Origin: Takakia lepidozioides
Lineage: Eukaryota > Streptophyta > Takakiopsida > Takakiales > Takakiaceae
Reading direction: 5' to 3'
Assembly: GCA_030704615.1 (NCBI GenBank)
Contig: CM060733.1
Location: 32,984,001-33,048,000, forward strand
Length of the DNA: 64,000 nucleotides
The translations under genes were made by a program, and so were the position numbers. Under the pieces are notes generated by a model. The model did not search any database. It saw only the letters and a list, made by a program, of their open reading frames with translations, and was not told the origin of the DNA. Below, one piece after another: positions 34,431-45,660 of the stretch. How positions within the stretch are numbered: the first letter of the stretch is position 1; each line of letters begins with the position of its first letter.

Positions 34431-35604
34431 TCAGCCATGCAAAAGCTAATCACCCATGTCAAGCAATTTAGATCCATTGCCTGACCCAACACTTGGCGGC
34501 GTGATGCCTTCGAGAGAGCTGACACATTTGTAATGCCGGTGGCAAATCCCATTGCCCGCTCTCATCCACATTGGGCTCCACCTATTGCTGTAGCACACTG
34601 TCCCAAATCAACCCAGGACCATTGTCTCGGAAAGCATGAGATGAGGGAAAGCTCATGAGCGTAGGCAAGGCCGCACGTGGCTGCCCCACTCGATTGACCA
34701 CTGCTAGAGGTGGACGATCATCATGTCGCACTCTCTGTGGTTGCCTCCCTTGGTCCAAAATGCCCTCAACCGTGAGATTGGGTGGCCGATGAATGGAATC
34801 ATATGCTCTCTTGAGCAGCTCTGGTGGTGCAAGATTGGTCCACCACAATCGAGGTCGATGCGCGCGTGATCCCACCGCTGCTGCATCCAATAGCACCGCC
34901 AATCCAATCCAAGACCGTACCCGATGCACACTGGCCATTACCCTGGTTCGAGAATCCCCCATAAGAGGAACATTCTCCAAGATATAGCCTAGAGGTTGCA
35001 CTTGCCTCGTCTGCAAGTCCCGCAACACTCGCAACATCTCCCAAAACAAATGCGATCGTGCATCATGCAAGCCATTCCCATGACCTGCGGGAGAGTGTCA
35101 TTGGCAAGGCCATCCGGCTATCACCAAGTCAATGGGACCATGCCGCTGCAAATCATCCGCCCCCATCAAGGTAATGTCTGCTAGCAAGGCCTTTTAATAC
35201 CCTTGAACTGTTGATAGAGGCAACAACTCAGGATACCGGTGTGTGAGCAAGGCAATGTGGCGCATGGAAATACGTCGAGCAATCTCATACTTCTCCACAT
35301 ACAAGTACTTGCGTACTTTAATCCCTGCTTGCAACACTTCTGCAAGCCCAGTGCTCATGCCTCCAAACAGGTCTAGCAAACAAATCCCTGAGTCAGATGG
35401 TTGCCAGGTAATGGGCACTGTGTCTAAAGGAGCTAATTCAGGAGGTCCAAGTGATGTCACTAAACTCCCCTCACTCACCAATGGAAAGGCCTCCCGCCAT
35501 GCTTGGTGCACACACTCGCCTTCTACTCGATGCAAATTCCCAACCGTACCCCACAATGGAATTTGCACAGGCACATGAGAAAGCAAATCAGCCTTGTATG
35601 CCAA
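34430..35604 (-). pseudogene. Cytosine-5 DNA methyltransferase domain within the gypsy pol
   Basis: The canonical C5-methyltransferase motifs are present in order. Motif I is SGICLLDLFGGMSTGLAEVL (AdoMet binding, about 35358-35395). Motif II is KYLYVEKYEIA. Motif IV is IDLVIAGWPCQ, with the catalytic cysteine codon at 35104-35106. Motif VI is GYILENVP near 34970-34990. Motif VIII is HRPRLWWTNL near 34835-34862. Motif IX-like is AMGFATGITNVS and motif X is LGQAMDLNCLTWVISF near 34442-34490. The RPRLWW and ENVP forms recall DNMT3/DRM-type enzymes more than CMT/MET1, but assignment by eye is weak. Nonsense codons at 35194-35196 (TAA), 35098-35100 (TGA, right after PCQ) and 34582-34584 (TAG), plus a frameshift near 34560, inactivate it. 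It lies between protease and RT, where gypsy elements normally have nothing. Confidence 0.85.
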
Positions 35605-37403
35605 TTGTTTGTCCCATCAGGTGATGGCATATCATCTACATGGCTATTGCCCTCCAAGAGCTCACCACCCCAAACCACCACCCCTGAGAATGCAGCCAAT
35701 GTGGGCATCATGTTCCTATGATCCATCGCTACATTCCCAATAAACCGCACTGGGAGCAGTGCACATCGGCCATCTCCTGACTGCCATTCCAGCCTATATG
35801 ATGTCGTTTCCTCCCAAAAGTCCAAATAAAGCCCATGGGGTATAAACACAGCCCCACCAACAAGCACATCATAAGACATCGCGTCCGTAACAATGGCTTT
35901 AGCTCTCATGACTGAGCCGTCCATAGGATGATCCGGCTGCAATCGAATGAAGAGCTCATGACGTGTAATCCCTCGTGCCTTCTCTGAACCGCCCAAAGAT
36001 GTTTGAATTTGGAAAGGGCAATGCTCCAAATCCGCCTCTGTAAGGCCCAAGCCTGCAATTGCTGCTCTTCCCAACATCAATGGCTGTGCTCCCGAGTCCA
36101 ACAATACCCGTAGTGGCCTATACCTCCTCCCGGCTGGGCCACCCAACTGAAACACACCATCCTGATTGTCCACCAGGACTACCCCAGGAGTCACCATATT
36201 ACGCTCAATGGCTGGTCTAGCTGACAACTCCTGCAACCTTGCAGCTGCCGCTTGCCATGGTGCAGCTGTGGTTGTCTTCACCCTTGAGTCCATGACATCC
36301 ATGCACTGCACATTATCCGCTATCCCCGCAGACAATGCCGATGCATCACCACTCTCACAGAGTCTAGCTGCTAGTCTGAACATAGCAGCTGGCCGAATCC
36401 CCGCCATTGCAATGGTCATCGCAGAAAACAATGGAGCTTGGCAAACCACCGTAGCCGCCCCCAATAATGTACTGGCTGCACCCTGCTTTGCAACATCACC
36501 TACTGGCATTTCCCGAGCCACACCAACTCTCCTCACTGGTACTCGTGGCTCTACCTCTGACACACTTAGGTGAACGGGTACCATCGATGGCGTAGTTGGC
36601 ACTGTCTCAGCCAATGTGAAAGACTGTGGAAGCCTTGTATGTCGACTTGATTCCCCTCTTTGTGGATCAAAATCCACATCTGCTCCTCTTGGCTCAGGAG
36701 CACGCGTTGTTGCTCGAGTGACAGCAGCTACAGAGTCCACATGCAATGGTCTAGCAAGTGCAGCTCCACACATGAAGCCCATACCAATCTGGTCTTCCCT
36801 AGGCATAGGAGGCTGTGCAGGTGGGGCTTGAACCTCAGGCCTTGGAGCTGACGCCACATTAGTAGTGGCCATGGCAGCAAGACGTTGCTCTAGCTGGGCA
36901 AGCCTATCCACCATGCCTTGGTCATGACCTTGACCTTTGACCTTGTGCTCCTTGGTTTTGGTTACGACCTCCACCTCCTCTACCTCTCTGGGCTACATTG
37001 CCTCGTCCTCGGCCACCATTGTTCCCTTGGAGCTGGCCTGGACGTAGCTCAGGATGCAAGTCATAACAATGGGCCTCTTCATGCCCATACTTGCCACAAT
37101 GCCCACACTGTAGTTGTGTAGGCTGTGCCTGTGCCGACCCTTTGCCCCTCTCCGGGCAATCTCTCTTAACATGGGGTCCTCCACAATCCCAACATGACAC
37201 ACCCGACTGTTGTTGGCCTGAGAATGAAGGAAGTGACCTTTGCAATTGAGATCCTCTCTGTCATTCCCTGGGCTTTGCCCGAGCCCCCTTGTTGCCTTGA
37301 GCACGTTGGGGTAGTGGTTGTTGTTGGCCAGGAGCCCTACTTCGTTGTGTCTCCTTACCAAACCCCACCATGACCACTGGCTCCTCCACCATATTGAGCT
37401 CTA
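35523..37403 (-). pseudogene. Gypsy gag C-terminus and aspartic protease
   Basis: The right part (37245-36922) has two CCHC knuckles, CWDCGGPHVKRDC and CGHCGKYGHEEAHC, then a GRGG-rich tail typical of nucleocapsid. After a frame change the frame from 36974 has a short coiled coil (MVDRLAQLEQRLAAMA) and a long alanine-rich linker. A retropepsin domain follows: YRPLRVLLDSGAQPLMLGR (active-site DSG) and MSYDVLVGGAVF. A TGA at 37261-37263 interrupts gag. Another frame change near 35600 leads into the methyltransferase part. The N-terminal gag (capsid) is missing at the truncated end. Confidence 0.8.
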
Positions 37404-37899
37404 TCATAGTTTGCAATTTTAAGGATTATGCAATTATTGAACCTTGCGCAATAGCGCGAATTTGACTTCTTCGTTTCAATCTTATTCTAAATATAAATAA
37501 AAACGACTTCCAGTTAGATAATCCTCAATGTTCTCAATGTACTTTAATAGTCCTTCCGCTAGACTTCTCGCAGTGGGATGAAATTAGTTCATCTGTGTGG
37601 TGTCCTCAATTCAATAACGCGCGATCGCGCGTGGTTCTGATGTTGCTACCGCTCAGAAGAATTTTCTTGGGATAATAGATGTCAGGATACTCTTATATGA
37701 TTGAAAGAACAAAGTCATGTATATGGATTCTGTTTGTCATGCTTAGCAACATCGTTGTTGCTTATAATCGGATTTTACGTTATTGGAGGGAAAATTGTGA
37801 AAAATTGTGGAAAATTGAAAATTGTCGATCGCGCGTTCTTTGAGTGTATCTTTCTGTACATTCTGTATCTGAGCACGAGTTCTTGATGATTCTTCCAGT

Positions 37900-38519
37900 G
37901 TGGTGGATTCGTGTTCGATGAAGGAGGAGAAGGAGATGGGACATACCGGACACAAGGCAACGCTTTCACCCTCCTCACAAGGTGAATGCGGAGCTGCGGT
38001 TATTATGACGAGACCTTCCGAAGGAGTTCGTGTTATATCATCTCCAGTTTCTACAATTACATCCACAGAGGAGCCTGACACCTACTCCCTGAATCAAACG
38101 ATCAGGACAGTTATTCACCAATAGGATATTTTTGCGACGTTCCTCCCGGGTCAGCAGCTTTAAGTTCTTTTCTAGAACAATACTGTGGAGGGTCTTCCGA
38201 AGATCCTGTAGCTGAAGTATCGGCGGAATCAAATGATTTCTGCACTATGTACCCTGCGTATACGCCAGATACCCAAGCTTATACACCCGGATCCCCAGAG
38301 TATACTCCCGTATCACCAGAGTACACTCCGGCATCCCCAAAGTATACACCCTCATCGCCAGGGTATACTCCGGGATCCCCAGAATACTCACCAATAGAAT
38401 ACTTTAGCCACCTAAGACCCGGGTTGGCTGCATTGGCCTCATTTTTGGCACAATACACACCTACGTCAACTGTATGTTCCGACCATTTGGAATCATCAGG
38501 CTCTCAGGAGTGTACTTGA
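37900..38519 (+). CDS. Protein with RNA polymerase II CTD-like heptad repeats
   Basis: From 38259 to 38405 seven consecutive 21-base units encode heptads starting Y-T/S-P, such as YTPGSPE, YTPVSPE, YTPASPK and YTPSSPG. This is close to the RPB1 CTD consensus YSPTSPS. A longer module surrounds them: YSPIGYF...PPGSAALSSFLEQY before the array and YSPIEYF...RPGLAALASFLAQY after it. The upstream frame (37900-38124, PVSTITSTEEPDTYS) connects only across a one-base length change in a C run near 38090. The stop is at 38519. RPB1 itself is absent. Acting as a phosphorylatable scaffold is inference from the heptads. A related ORF lies at 48947-49207. Confidence 0.5.
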
Positions 38520-39003
38520 ACCAGTTCAGAATTTCAACGTGGTTCCATCGAATACCCACAATAATCAGTAGGATCACCTTCTGGGGGTGTCCTGAATCAC
38601 CATAATATAGTCCTTCATCTCAGTTTTAGGCAGACATATATGATTGTACATTTAAACGTCAACGATGTCTCCGTTTTCGTTCTTCACTGTTGAATAATAA
38701 AGTATTCTTCACGATTTTTGAAACCAATTTAATGATCTTCAGCTTTTGAGATTTCCAGTTTAATTGTGACATTGATTTAATCCATTCCATTTATTCCATA
38801 TTGCAGTCACAGTTGAATGTCCCCCTGTTCCAGCTTAATTGTATGTTAGTTTCTTTCAATTCCATATCTTCCCAGTGGGATTCCCATATGTATATTGGCC
38901 TGACATCCGTAACATTATGATTTGTCTCAATCTTCGACCTTTACTCTCAATCCTGAAATAATGCCATGAGATATCTAATCCAGATAACATAATGTTGTGA
39001 TCC

Positions 39004-41910
39004 ATGTTCAGTCGTCAGTCAAACATACCGGCGGATTGCCTGGTTGGTGTATGCAAGGAGATATGTGGGGAGTTCATCTCACCAAAATCGCCAAACTTCA
39101 GCATAGACCACGTAACTTTGTATACTCTTAACCAGGCGATATCCGAGTGGGGAATAAATCCTGTGGGTGTACCTCCTGACCACCAACTGAAGTTTTCCTT
39201 CAAGATTGGAGCGGAGGTGAAGGAGCTTAATTATGGCTACGTTAAAGATGTTGAGATGGAGTCTGACGTGGAGAATCCAATGATGGTGGTTTTCATATTG
39301 GAGGATGGTAGAGCGAAGAAGACATCAACAGAAAACAACGGAGACGATGAGGCAGCGAAGGGGGCAAAGGGTAAAAGGAAACGGAAGTCCACGGCGGGAT
39401 CCTCTCAGACTGACAATGAAGAGGAGCAGCCAGCCGGCAAAAAGAAAAAGAAAGAAGAGCTCGATATTGTATTTATGAATAACAACAAGAAGCCAAAACC
39501 TAGCAAAAATTTTGACAAGAAGAAATGCGAGGCGATGAATCAAAGTCTGCAGAATGACTACAAAGACATGTTCCCTTTTGGGTTCAACCACATAATATCA
39601 ATTGACATCTCAAGGATGGAACTTGTTCCAAGAAGCATGGTGTATCGTCCGCTGAATATTAATCACAAAGATGAAGTCAAAGCCCGTCTGTACCAGTTGC
39701 GGGTTCTAGATACAAAACATCTCGTCTATCTGGCGCCGAGGAACAAACAGGTGCCAACCCAGGTGTCTGCGATGAAACCAAGGCATCAGAAGGATATTAA
39801 CAATTCAAAATTCTTCGTCATTGGAGGCCAGCACACAATTATGGCTGCAAAGGTATAGTACATCAACGTTTACCTCGCGCAATCGCGCGTTCTTATATAT
39901 TCTTCTCTGCTTCTATGAGAATCATCTTTCGGATATTTCTTTGCGTTTCCTCATTATCCTTCTCGCGCGATCGCGCGTACTTCTACTAGATGATTATATC
40001 AGATGCATCGACGACTTGTTTTGTAGAAATGCATAGCATGATAAGCAAGCACGCGTGATCGCGCATGCTCTTTTATAGTTCAATTCCATGCCGATGTAAC
40101 ATTTTCCAAATCAGGAACTCGTGGAGGAGATTACTGACCGGAGCAAAGGGACTACTACACCGAATGGCCATCAATTATTCTCTTGTCAGATAGCGATAAT
40201 CAATTGCTAAAGATTTCCAAGCTCCTGAACGACCCAAATAAAGCCCAAAAATTCGACACAACATTCCCGGAGAAAGTTGCTCACGCCAGGATGTACTATG
40301 AGTTGAGGGGGGAGCCCAGGAAACTCAACGATAACGTTTCCAAATCTGAAACCGTTCAGTGGAAGGTAATTATTCGGACTTCCTTTATTGTTTAATGTTT
40401 TGTTGTTCATTCACTAGAACTATGTGTCCCTGTTGTGTGTTGGCCTGACATGTTGTTTCTGTTGACCAGGAATTTTTGCAACCTACCACTTATATTGAAG
40501 TGCTTAGCGTTAAGGAGGCCATGAACCTTGGTCCTTTTGCGATGACAATGTTTGGTAGAAGTGGCAACAAGTGGTTCAGAGAGTGGTAGAAGGAAACCTC
40601 TTAGACATTAACGGAAGAAGCACAAGGGTGTACAATTGCAACTCACAAAATCTGCAGTCTGCAACTCCAGGGATTGAATGCCTTCAAGATGAAGAAGTTG
40701 CGCCAAAGAGTTTGGACTTGAAGATCTGCGTTCTGGTCCTTACAAAGGAAAAGCCCAAGATTCTCTGCCTGTCCATTACATCGCTTCGAATAAAGGACAA
40801 GCGTTTATTATCGATGATGTTATGGTGGTATTGGGATATGATGCCAGACAGCAACATCCAGAGCCATACACAAAAGCAGATGGCTCGAAGTGAAGAAAGG
40901 TACAAGTTCAACAAGTCGGAGTTTTTAGACATCATCCGATCGAAACTGGGCCAAATACAAGAAAAAGCAAGTAACATGAACATGAAGACCGAGAAAGTGA
41001 GTGACGCTTCATCAAATACTTGCTTTCATGCAAGAAAAGGTTGAAGACATGGAGAAGGAAATGGGCAACCTCAAGGATACATTCAGTCACATTACCAGTG
41101 CATTGGAGGGAAGCGGAGGTTCACGGATGCCAAAACACAGTTGAAAATTGTGAGAAGAGGGATTTCGATAACATCGCAATGGTGTTCGTCAACAACAGTC
41201 TGTGACGATGACTCAACTTTTTCATGCAAAGAAATTACAAGAATATTTTCGATGCTTCTTCGACAGCAAGCTGAGCCCCTATTATTGGTTTTTCTTCGCG
41301 ACGCAGGAGGTCCTCTTCCAATCTCGCTCGTACATAAGGTTGGCGAGGGGCGGACAAGTATATTCTCTTCAGGGTTGTATATTCCTGGAGAGTTCGACAT
41401 CCTTAAAAAAGACGAGGCGCCAAATCAGTTTCAATGCCTCGCAGTGCCTTATTACGTATTTCCGGCTATAGTTGCCCAGATTGAGAACCACGAGGAGCAC
41501 CTGCAGGGAGTGCTGATGTTCAGCCCCAGTAAACCAGTGATTTAGGCTCCGAAACCCTGAGCTCACGGAACACGAGAAAGACTGTGCCGCTTATGAACAC
41601 GAATTGCGGGCAGAGTCGAGCGACTACATTGCGTCCTTGTTCTGTGGTGAAGGGGATGGCGGCTGTGAACGTTTTTGGAGGCGTAATGTTAACATCGCTC
41701 TCCACGTAAGCATTGATTTCCATTTCCATTCCTATTCTATTTCCATTTCCATTTCGAAACAAATTTTGGAACCTCGCGCGATCACGCGTTCATCCTTTTA
41801 CCCACTGGTTTGGCATCTTTGCAGGCTAGGAAGTCCGTGTCCCCGATATAAACACAACCTGAAAATTATGCGCGAAATAATTGCCGCTAACTACACACGA
41901 CTCCCCTACA
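39004..41910 (+). pseudogene. ParB/sulfiredoxin-fold-like nuclear protein gene, decayed
   Basis: Exon 1 (39004-39852) encodes an N-terminal domain of unknown type, then basic NLS-like clusters (KGKRKRK, GKKKKKEE). A ParB-like fold follows: NHIISIDISRMELVPRSMVY through FFVIGGQHTIMAAK, where GGQHT recalls the G-H/Q-R loop of ParB N-terminal domains. Exon 2 (40115-40365) continues EKVAHARMYYELRGEPRKLN after a one-base slip near 40146. Exon 3 starts at 40470 (EFLQPTTYIEVLSVKEAMNL) and soon meets a stop. Later parts are GPLPISLVHKVGEGRTSIFS (41290-41520) and EHEKDCAAYEHELRAESSDY, ending at a donor at 41706. Multiple breaks mark it as a pseudogene. The ParB call is by pattern only. Confidence 0.45.
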
Positions 41911-43094
41911 CAGAATGAGGACAGAACTAGGTTGGTGATGACACATTGGAGGGTAGGAGACCCAACAGGCACAATGCGAAGGAAATGACGACTAAATGAC
42001 GATACCATGACGATGAAGACGACGGACAAAGAGTTCTGGAACAGAGCAAAACCAGAGAAGGTGACGGAAACAAACGTTGGAGAAAATGATGGACATGAGG
42101 GAGGTGAGGATGGCAAGGCTACTATCAACACGATGATGGCTGTCAACAATTTCTTGGAAGATGCACAGAAAAAATTGAGCAAGGCAGAAATCCCCAGCTG
42201 AACAAGCAGGAGGGTAGTACCAAAAACGCCACCATCCACAAGCCCCGACAAATACCCAGAAGAGACAACCCGAGACATGGTTGTCTTCCTCCACTGAAGA
42301 AGTGGGGGGAGACAATGTAAGGATAACGCTGATTCTAGAGACTTCTTTCAATAAGAGATTTCAGAATTAGACTCAGGGGTGGGATTCAGTCCTGTAGGGG
42401 GATATGCCATTAGGATGTCACCATATCAAGATTAAGCCAACGAGTTAGAGAACATCGTTGATGGTCAGGCTTCTAGGGCATTGGTCGGCGATCAAAACTC
42501 TGTTGAAGTGAGTATTGCAGATTATGAGCTGTACTGACCTTGAACGCCCAATTTTATTACAAACTTGATATAACATCAGAATCTTTTTACCAATGGAACT
42601 ATTAACCTGATTGCACAGTGATAGTCTCGTAAATGAATCGAAGTTTATACGGCAGTCTAATCATCCGCATTTTCTGTAGATCCGTGAGTCCATACGGAGG
42701 AAGTGACACATACCAGAACAAACAACCCAACAACATACAATGAAGAAACAATCGACTTCAGAGTGAGGATATCGTCGCCCAAGGTGGCAGCTTCAGAACC
42801 GCGGGCGATCGCGCGAGGTTACTTATGGGAGGGTCGACAAAAACCTTTCGGACGGCAAAAACCCATCGACGTGGAATTGACGGCGAAACCTCATCCGACT
42901 TGGAGCAAGTGCCGCCAAAGCTGGTTTTCATTCTCCGCCTTCTGCTTTCCTTTCTGCATTCCATTGCGAAACAATTCCAATGAATTAATAATTATTTCCT
43001 AATGGGCAGGATGATATGATCTATCCACCACACGACTATCCCAAGCTGTCCAACCCGCGGATTCCTTGCTCTTCCAATGGGTCCAAATGGATGT

Positions 43095-43530
43095 CAGCCC
43101 GGATATTATGTCCTGGTTCTGGACGTCGGGTCCTATATGAGGTCTTCTCCTAGAATGGGCAAAAACCCCTCCCGCAACTTAGCCTTGTATCTCTGCTGAG
43201 ATTTAAGTTAACAATGTGACATGGCTGGGAGACTTCCTCAAATGGGTCGTCAGAAGTTTTGGGTCATCTTATGAACACTGGCAAAGAAAGACTGTCGTGG
43301 ATTTCAAATCAGCCTTTTTGGAGAAACGCCCACAAGTCATGCATTACAGTTCCCGACCAATGTGTGGAACATAGACTTACTTTCAACACATACTGGCCTA
43401 CGCTACCTAAGGCCCAATCTACTTCAAACGACTTTACGACTTGTTCGTAGACCCCGACTCTAAAGCCTACAGGTCTAACACCCTGCTTATCGACGTCGTT
43501 GGGAACATGTACAAGTCTTTCCTCAATCCC
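43095..43530 (+). pseudogene. NIF/FCP1-like phosphatase domain remnant (copy 1)
   Basis: Pieces in different frames read YVLVLDVGSYMRSS (near the HAD DxD position, 43105-43145), then GPIYFKRLYDLFVDPDSKAY and RSNTLLIDVVGNMYKSFLNP (about 43410-43530). The last two align with YFKNLSTVWADWPEWTYED and TVLVDDTPRKAANNPP in the NIF domain at 53 kb. The first DxD has lost an aspartate and several frameshifts separate the pieces, so it cannot be active. Confidence 0.45.
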
Positions 43531-43944
43531 TGAGCCTGGTCATCTTCCTACCTACAATACGAAGCACTTGTAGATCCATACAAGATGATGTTTTGATGGG
43601 TCATCTGAAGCCCCACCTGGAGAAGTTGAAGCATTGAAAAAGGACACTTGGGCCTTCAATGAGCAGAACCCTTTTGGAATACCTAAGGATATCTACTTTA
43701 GGATGCTAGAGTGAAATTCATTAATCGCTAGGACTTTCCATGGCCTAAGAACAAGGAGGAATGGATGCACATCTAAAGTACCTAAAGGCCCTGGAAGTAG
43801 ACATGGATATTAAAGTGACTAGTTTTGAGAATGTATTGGGATTCTGAGTCATTGAGGTCCTTATTGTTCACGATAGTCTTCTTTTGTTGATTTACTTAAT
43901 TGTCTTTATCACTCCTTCACAGATCCGACAGCCTAGATCTCCAC

Positions 43945-44530
43945 CTTTGAGGGGACCTCGCTGATAATTTTTGACGTTAATGGAGTGCTATGCAAAATAA
44001 CGAAGCGCCAGAGCCCAGGGACCTGCTCCACGTTTTTTCGGAATCTGATTACACATTCTTCTATTGTTGGGTATCGGCAAATCTTTAGACGGAAGATGTA
44101 CCGGGAAGTTTGGCAAGAGTTACACAAGCACTTCGTTTTAGGTATCTGGAGCTGCATGGTGATTAAAAACAAATGTCGTTCTGGATTTGCTCCTACGTGG
44201 TCTTCCACGGCCAGCGTTCATCATGTCGCAGGAGGATTGTATCATTTGCCCAAGCAATTTGCACCCAAATTACCGAATGAGACAAGATCAACCTCCTGTG
44301 TTCTTGAAACCACTCCTTAAAGTATGGCAGAGTTTTGAAGGTTTTTACAATCAGAGTAACACTCTGCTGATTGATGATACGGCTTTGAAGTGTTTGCTGA
44401 ACCCTCCTGAATCTGTCTTCTTCTTCTCAAGTCTTTTGAGAACATCGACGTCGACGATTTCTTCCTTCTCAAACTTAGATTTCTTGCTTAGCTTCTTGAA
44501 TTTGAGAACGTCTCAAGCTTCTTGAAAGCA
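43945..44530 (+). pseudogene. NIF/FCP1-like phosphatase domain remnant (copy 2)
   Basis: SLIIFDVNGVLC (43958-43993) matches the HAD motif I region LLILDLNGLLC of the 53-kb gene. EVWQELHKHFVLGIWSCM matches FLQKCFEHFEVAVWSCC. In another frame, VFLKPLLKVWQSFEGFYNQS and NTLLIDDTALKCLLNPPES (to about 44410) match the IDDT motif III region. The order of motifs is right but at least two frame changes separate them. It is clearly diverged from the 53-kb copy and not a recent duplicate. Confidence 0.6.
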
Positions 44531-44857
44531 ACGAGAATAGGATTTCACCTTTCAAAGTTAACGATCCACAGTTCAAGCCTCTTCTTGACTATATTGACAA
44601 TTCACAATATCGTGATTTTTGAGTAAATGATATGTAAATATTCGCGTCCTACTGTGGACACAGTTTACTATTTAAAATTGATTGTGAAGACCATGGAATT
44701 TCAGTATTCTTCTGATATTCTTTTGCTTTGCATAGAAATTGTTATATGCCAAACCATATGTATGGTCAATGGATTCGTTGTTGGCTTTATGTCCGTCGAT
44801 TTCTTTCGGAACCACGCGTGGTTCCAACTCAACTTTGTTGACATATATTTCATTTGC

Positions 44858-45660
44858 AGTATGCCCATATCAATATGTTCTCCATGCCACAAATGCATCT
44901 CAAATGGGCGAAACAATATCGTCTGGTATTGTTGACGATGTAGAAATGATCAGGCCAGAAGCTTTCCAAGGACCTGACAACTTGTTGTCTACTCAGGCAT
45001 CCATTGCTGTTATCCAGGACTGGGCCTTTCTCCCAACACTTTCCATCATCCACCAGAACGCCGCACGGGGGTCTACATGAGTCTACGTCCCTCCGAACAA
45101 TTGGGTGCAACTATCGCTCAACTGCCTCCTCATCATGTCGTAATTCCAAGCGGGTCACCGGATCACGAGGGCTGGCACCTCAGCTGCTGAGAAGTCAGGT
45201 GATTTATTTCTATTTCATCCATGCGTTTTATTGTTACCGTGTTTCTGTTCATCCTCCTGATTTTCTCTCTTTTACTCCAGCCAAAAAAGCTGCAACGTAT
45301 GACCTTCCTGTGAAGCGGCAACTTCTGCTTCTGGGTTTATTCTAAGGTAATCCATTTTTTTCCGTTTGAATTCGGTTCAGGATGTGCAAAAGAAAAAACC
45401 GAATTCCATTGCCAACCGTCAGCGAGAAGGTTATTGAACTCACTCATTCGCCGACTGAGGTCAGCACACGACAAGACCGGCAAATATTTCTGCACATCCC
45501 CAACCCCCAGAATTCCGATGGTCCTGTGTCAAGGAAACGTCGCAGATCACAGCAGTCAGCGGCGGTCGTGTCCGACGATGAAAAACAACATCTGACGTTC
45601 TGTTATCCCTTCAACATTCACCTGCCTCCAGTGGTAACCCGCCTCAGAATCGAGGGGTAA
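44858..45660 (+). other. Coding-like exons of unknown function
   Basis: An acceptor (TTTGCAG) at 44857 opens a frame reading ATNASQMGETISSGIVDDVE and STQASIAVIQDWAFLPTLSI, ending at 45080. A second frame at 45382-45660 reads SEKVIELTHSPTEVSTRQDR and PVSRKRRRSQQSAAVVSDDE, with a nuclear-localisation-like KRRRS. Palindromes flank both (44808 and 45773). No family is recognised. Confidence 0.35.

Larger units (their letters stand above)
30341..37440 (-). mobile_element. Ty3/gypsy LTR retrotransposon carrying DNA methyltransferase and PHD domains, 5'-truncated
   Basis: Reading leftward the order is gag zinc knuckles, aspartic protease, C5 DNA methyltransferase, reverse transcriptase, RNase H, integrase, PHD finger, polypurine tract, 3' LTR. 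The RT-RNase H-integrase order identifies Ty3/gypsy. No matching 5' LTR or primer-binding site is visible right of 37400, where the sequence changes to the palindrome-rich block. The copy is therefore truncated or recombined at its 5' side. It was inserted in, or recombined with, the LINE on the left. Nine in-frame nonsense codons and at least three frameshifts show it is dead. Confidence 0.85.

Noticed and set aside
35580-35610. Programmed ribosomal frameshift between protease and methyltransferase frames
   Set aside because: There is no X-XXY-YYZ slippery heptamer; other frame changes in this dead element look like plain indels.
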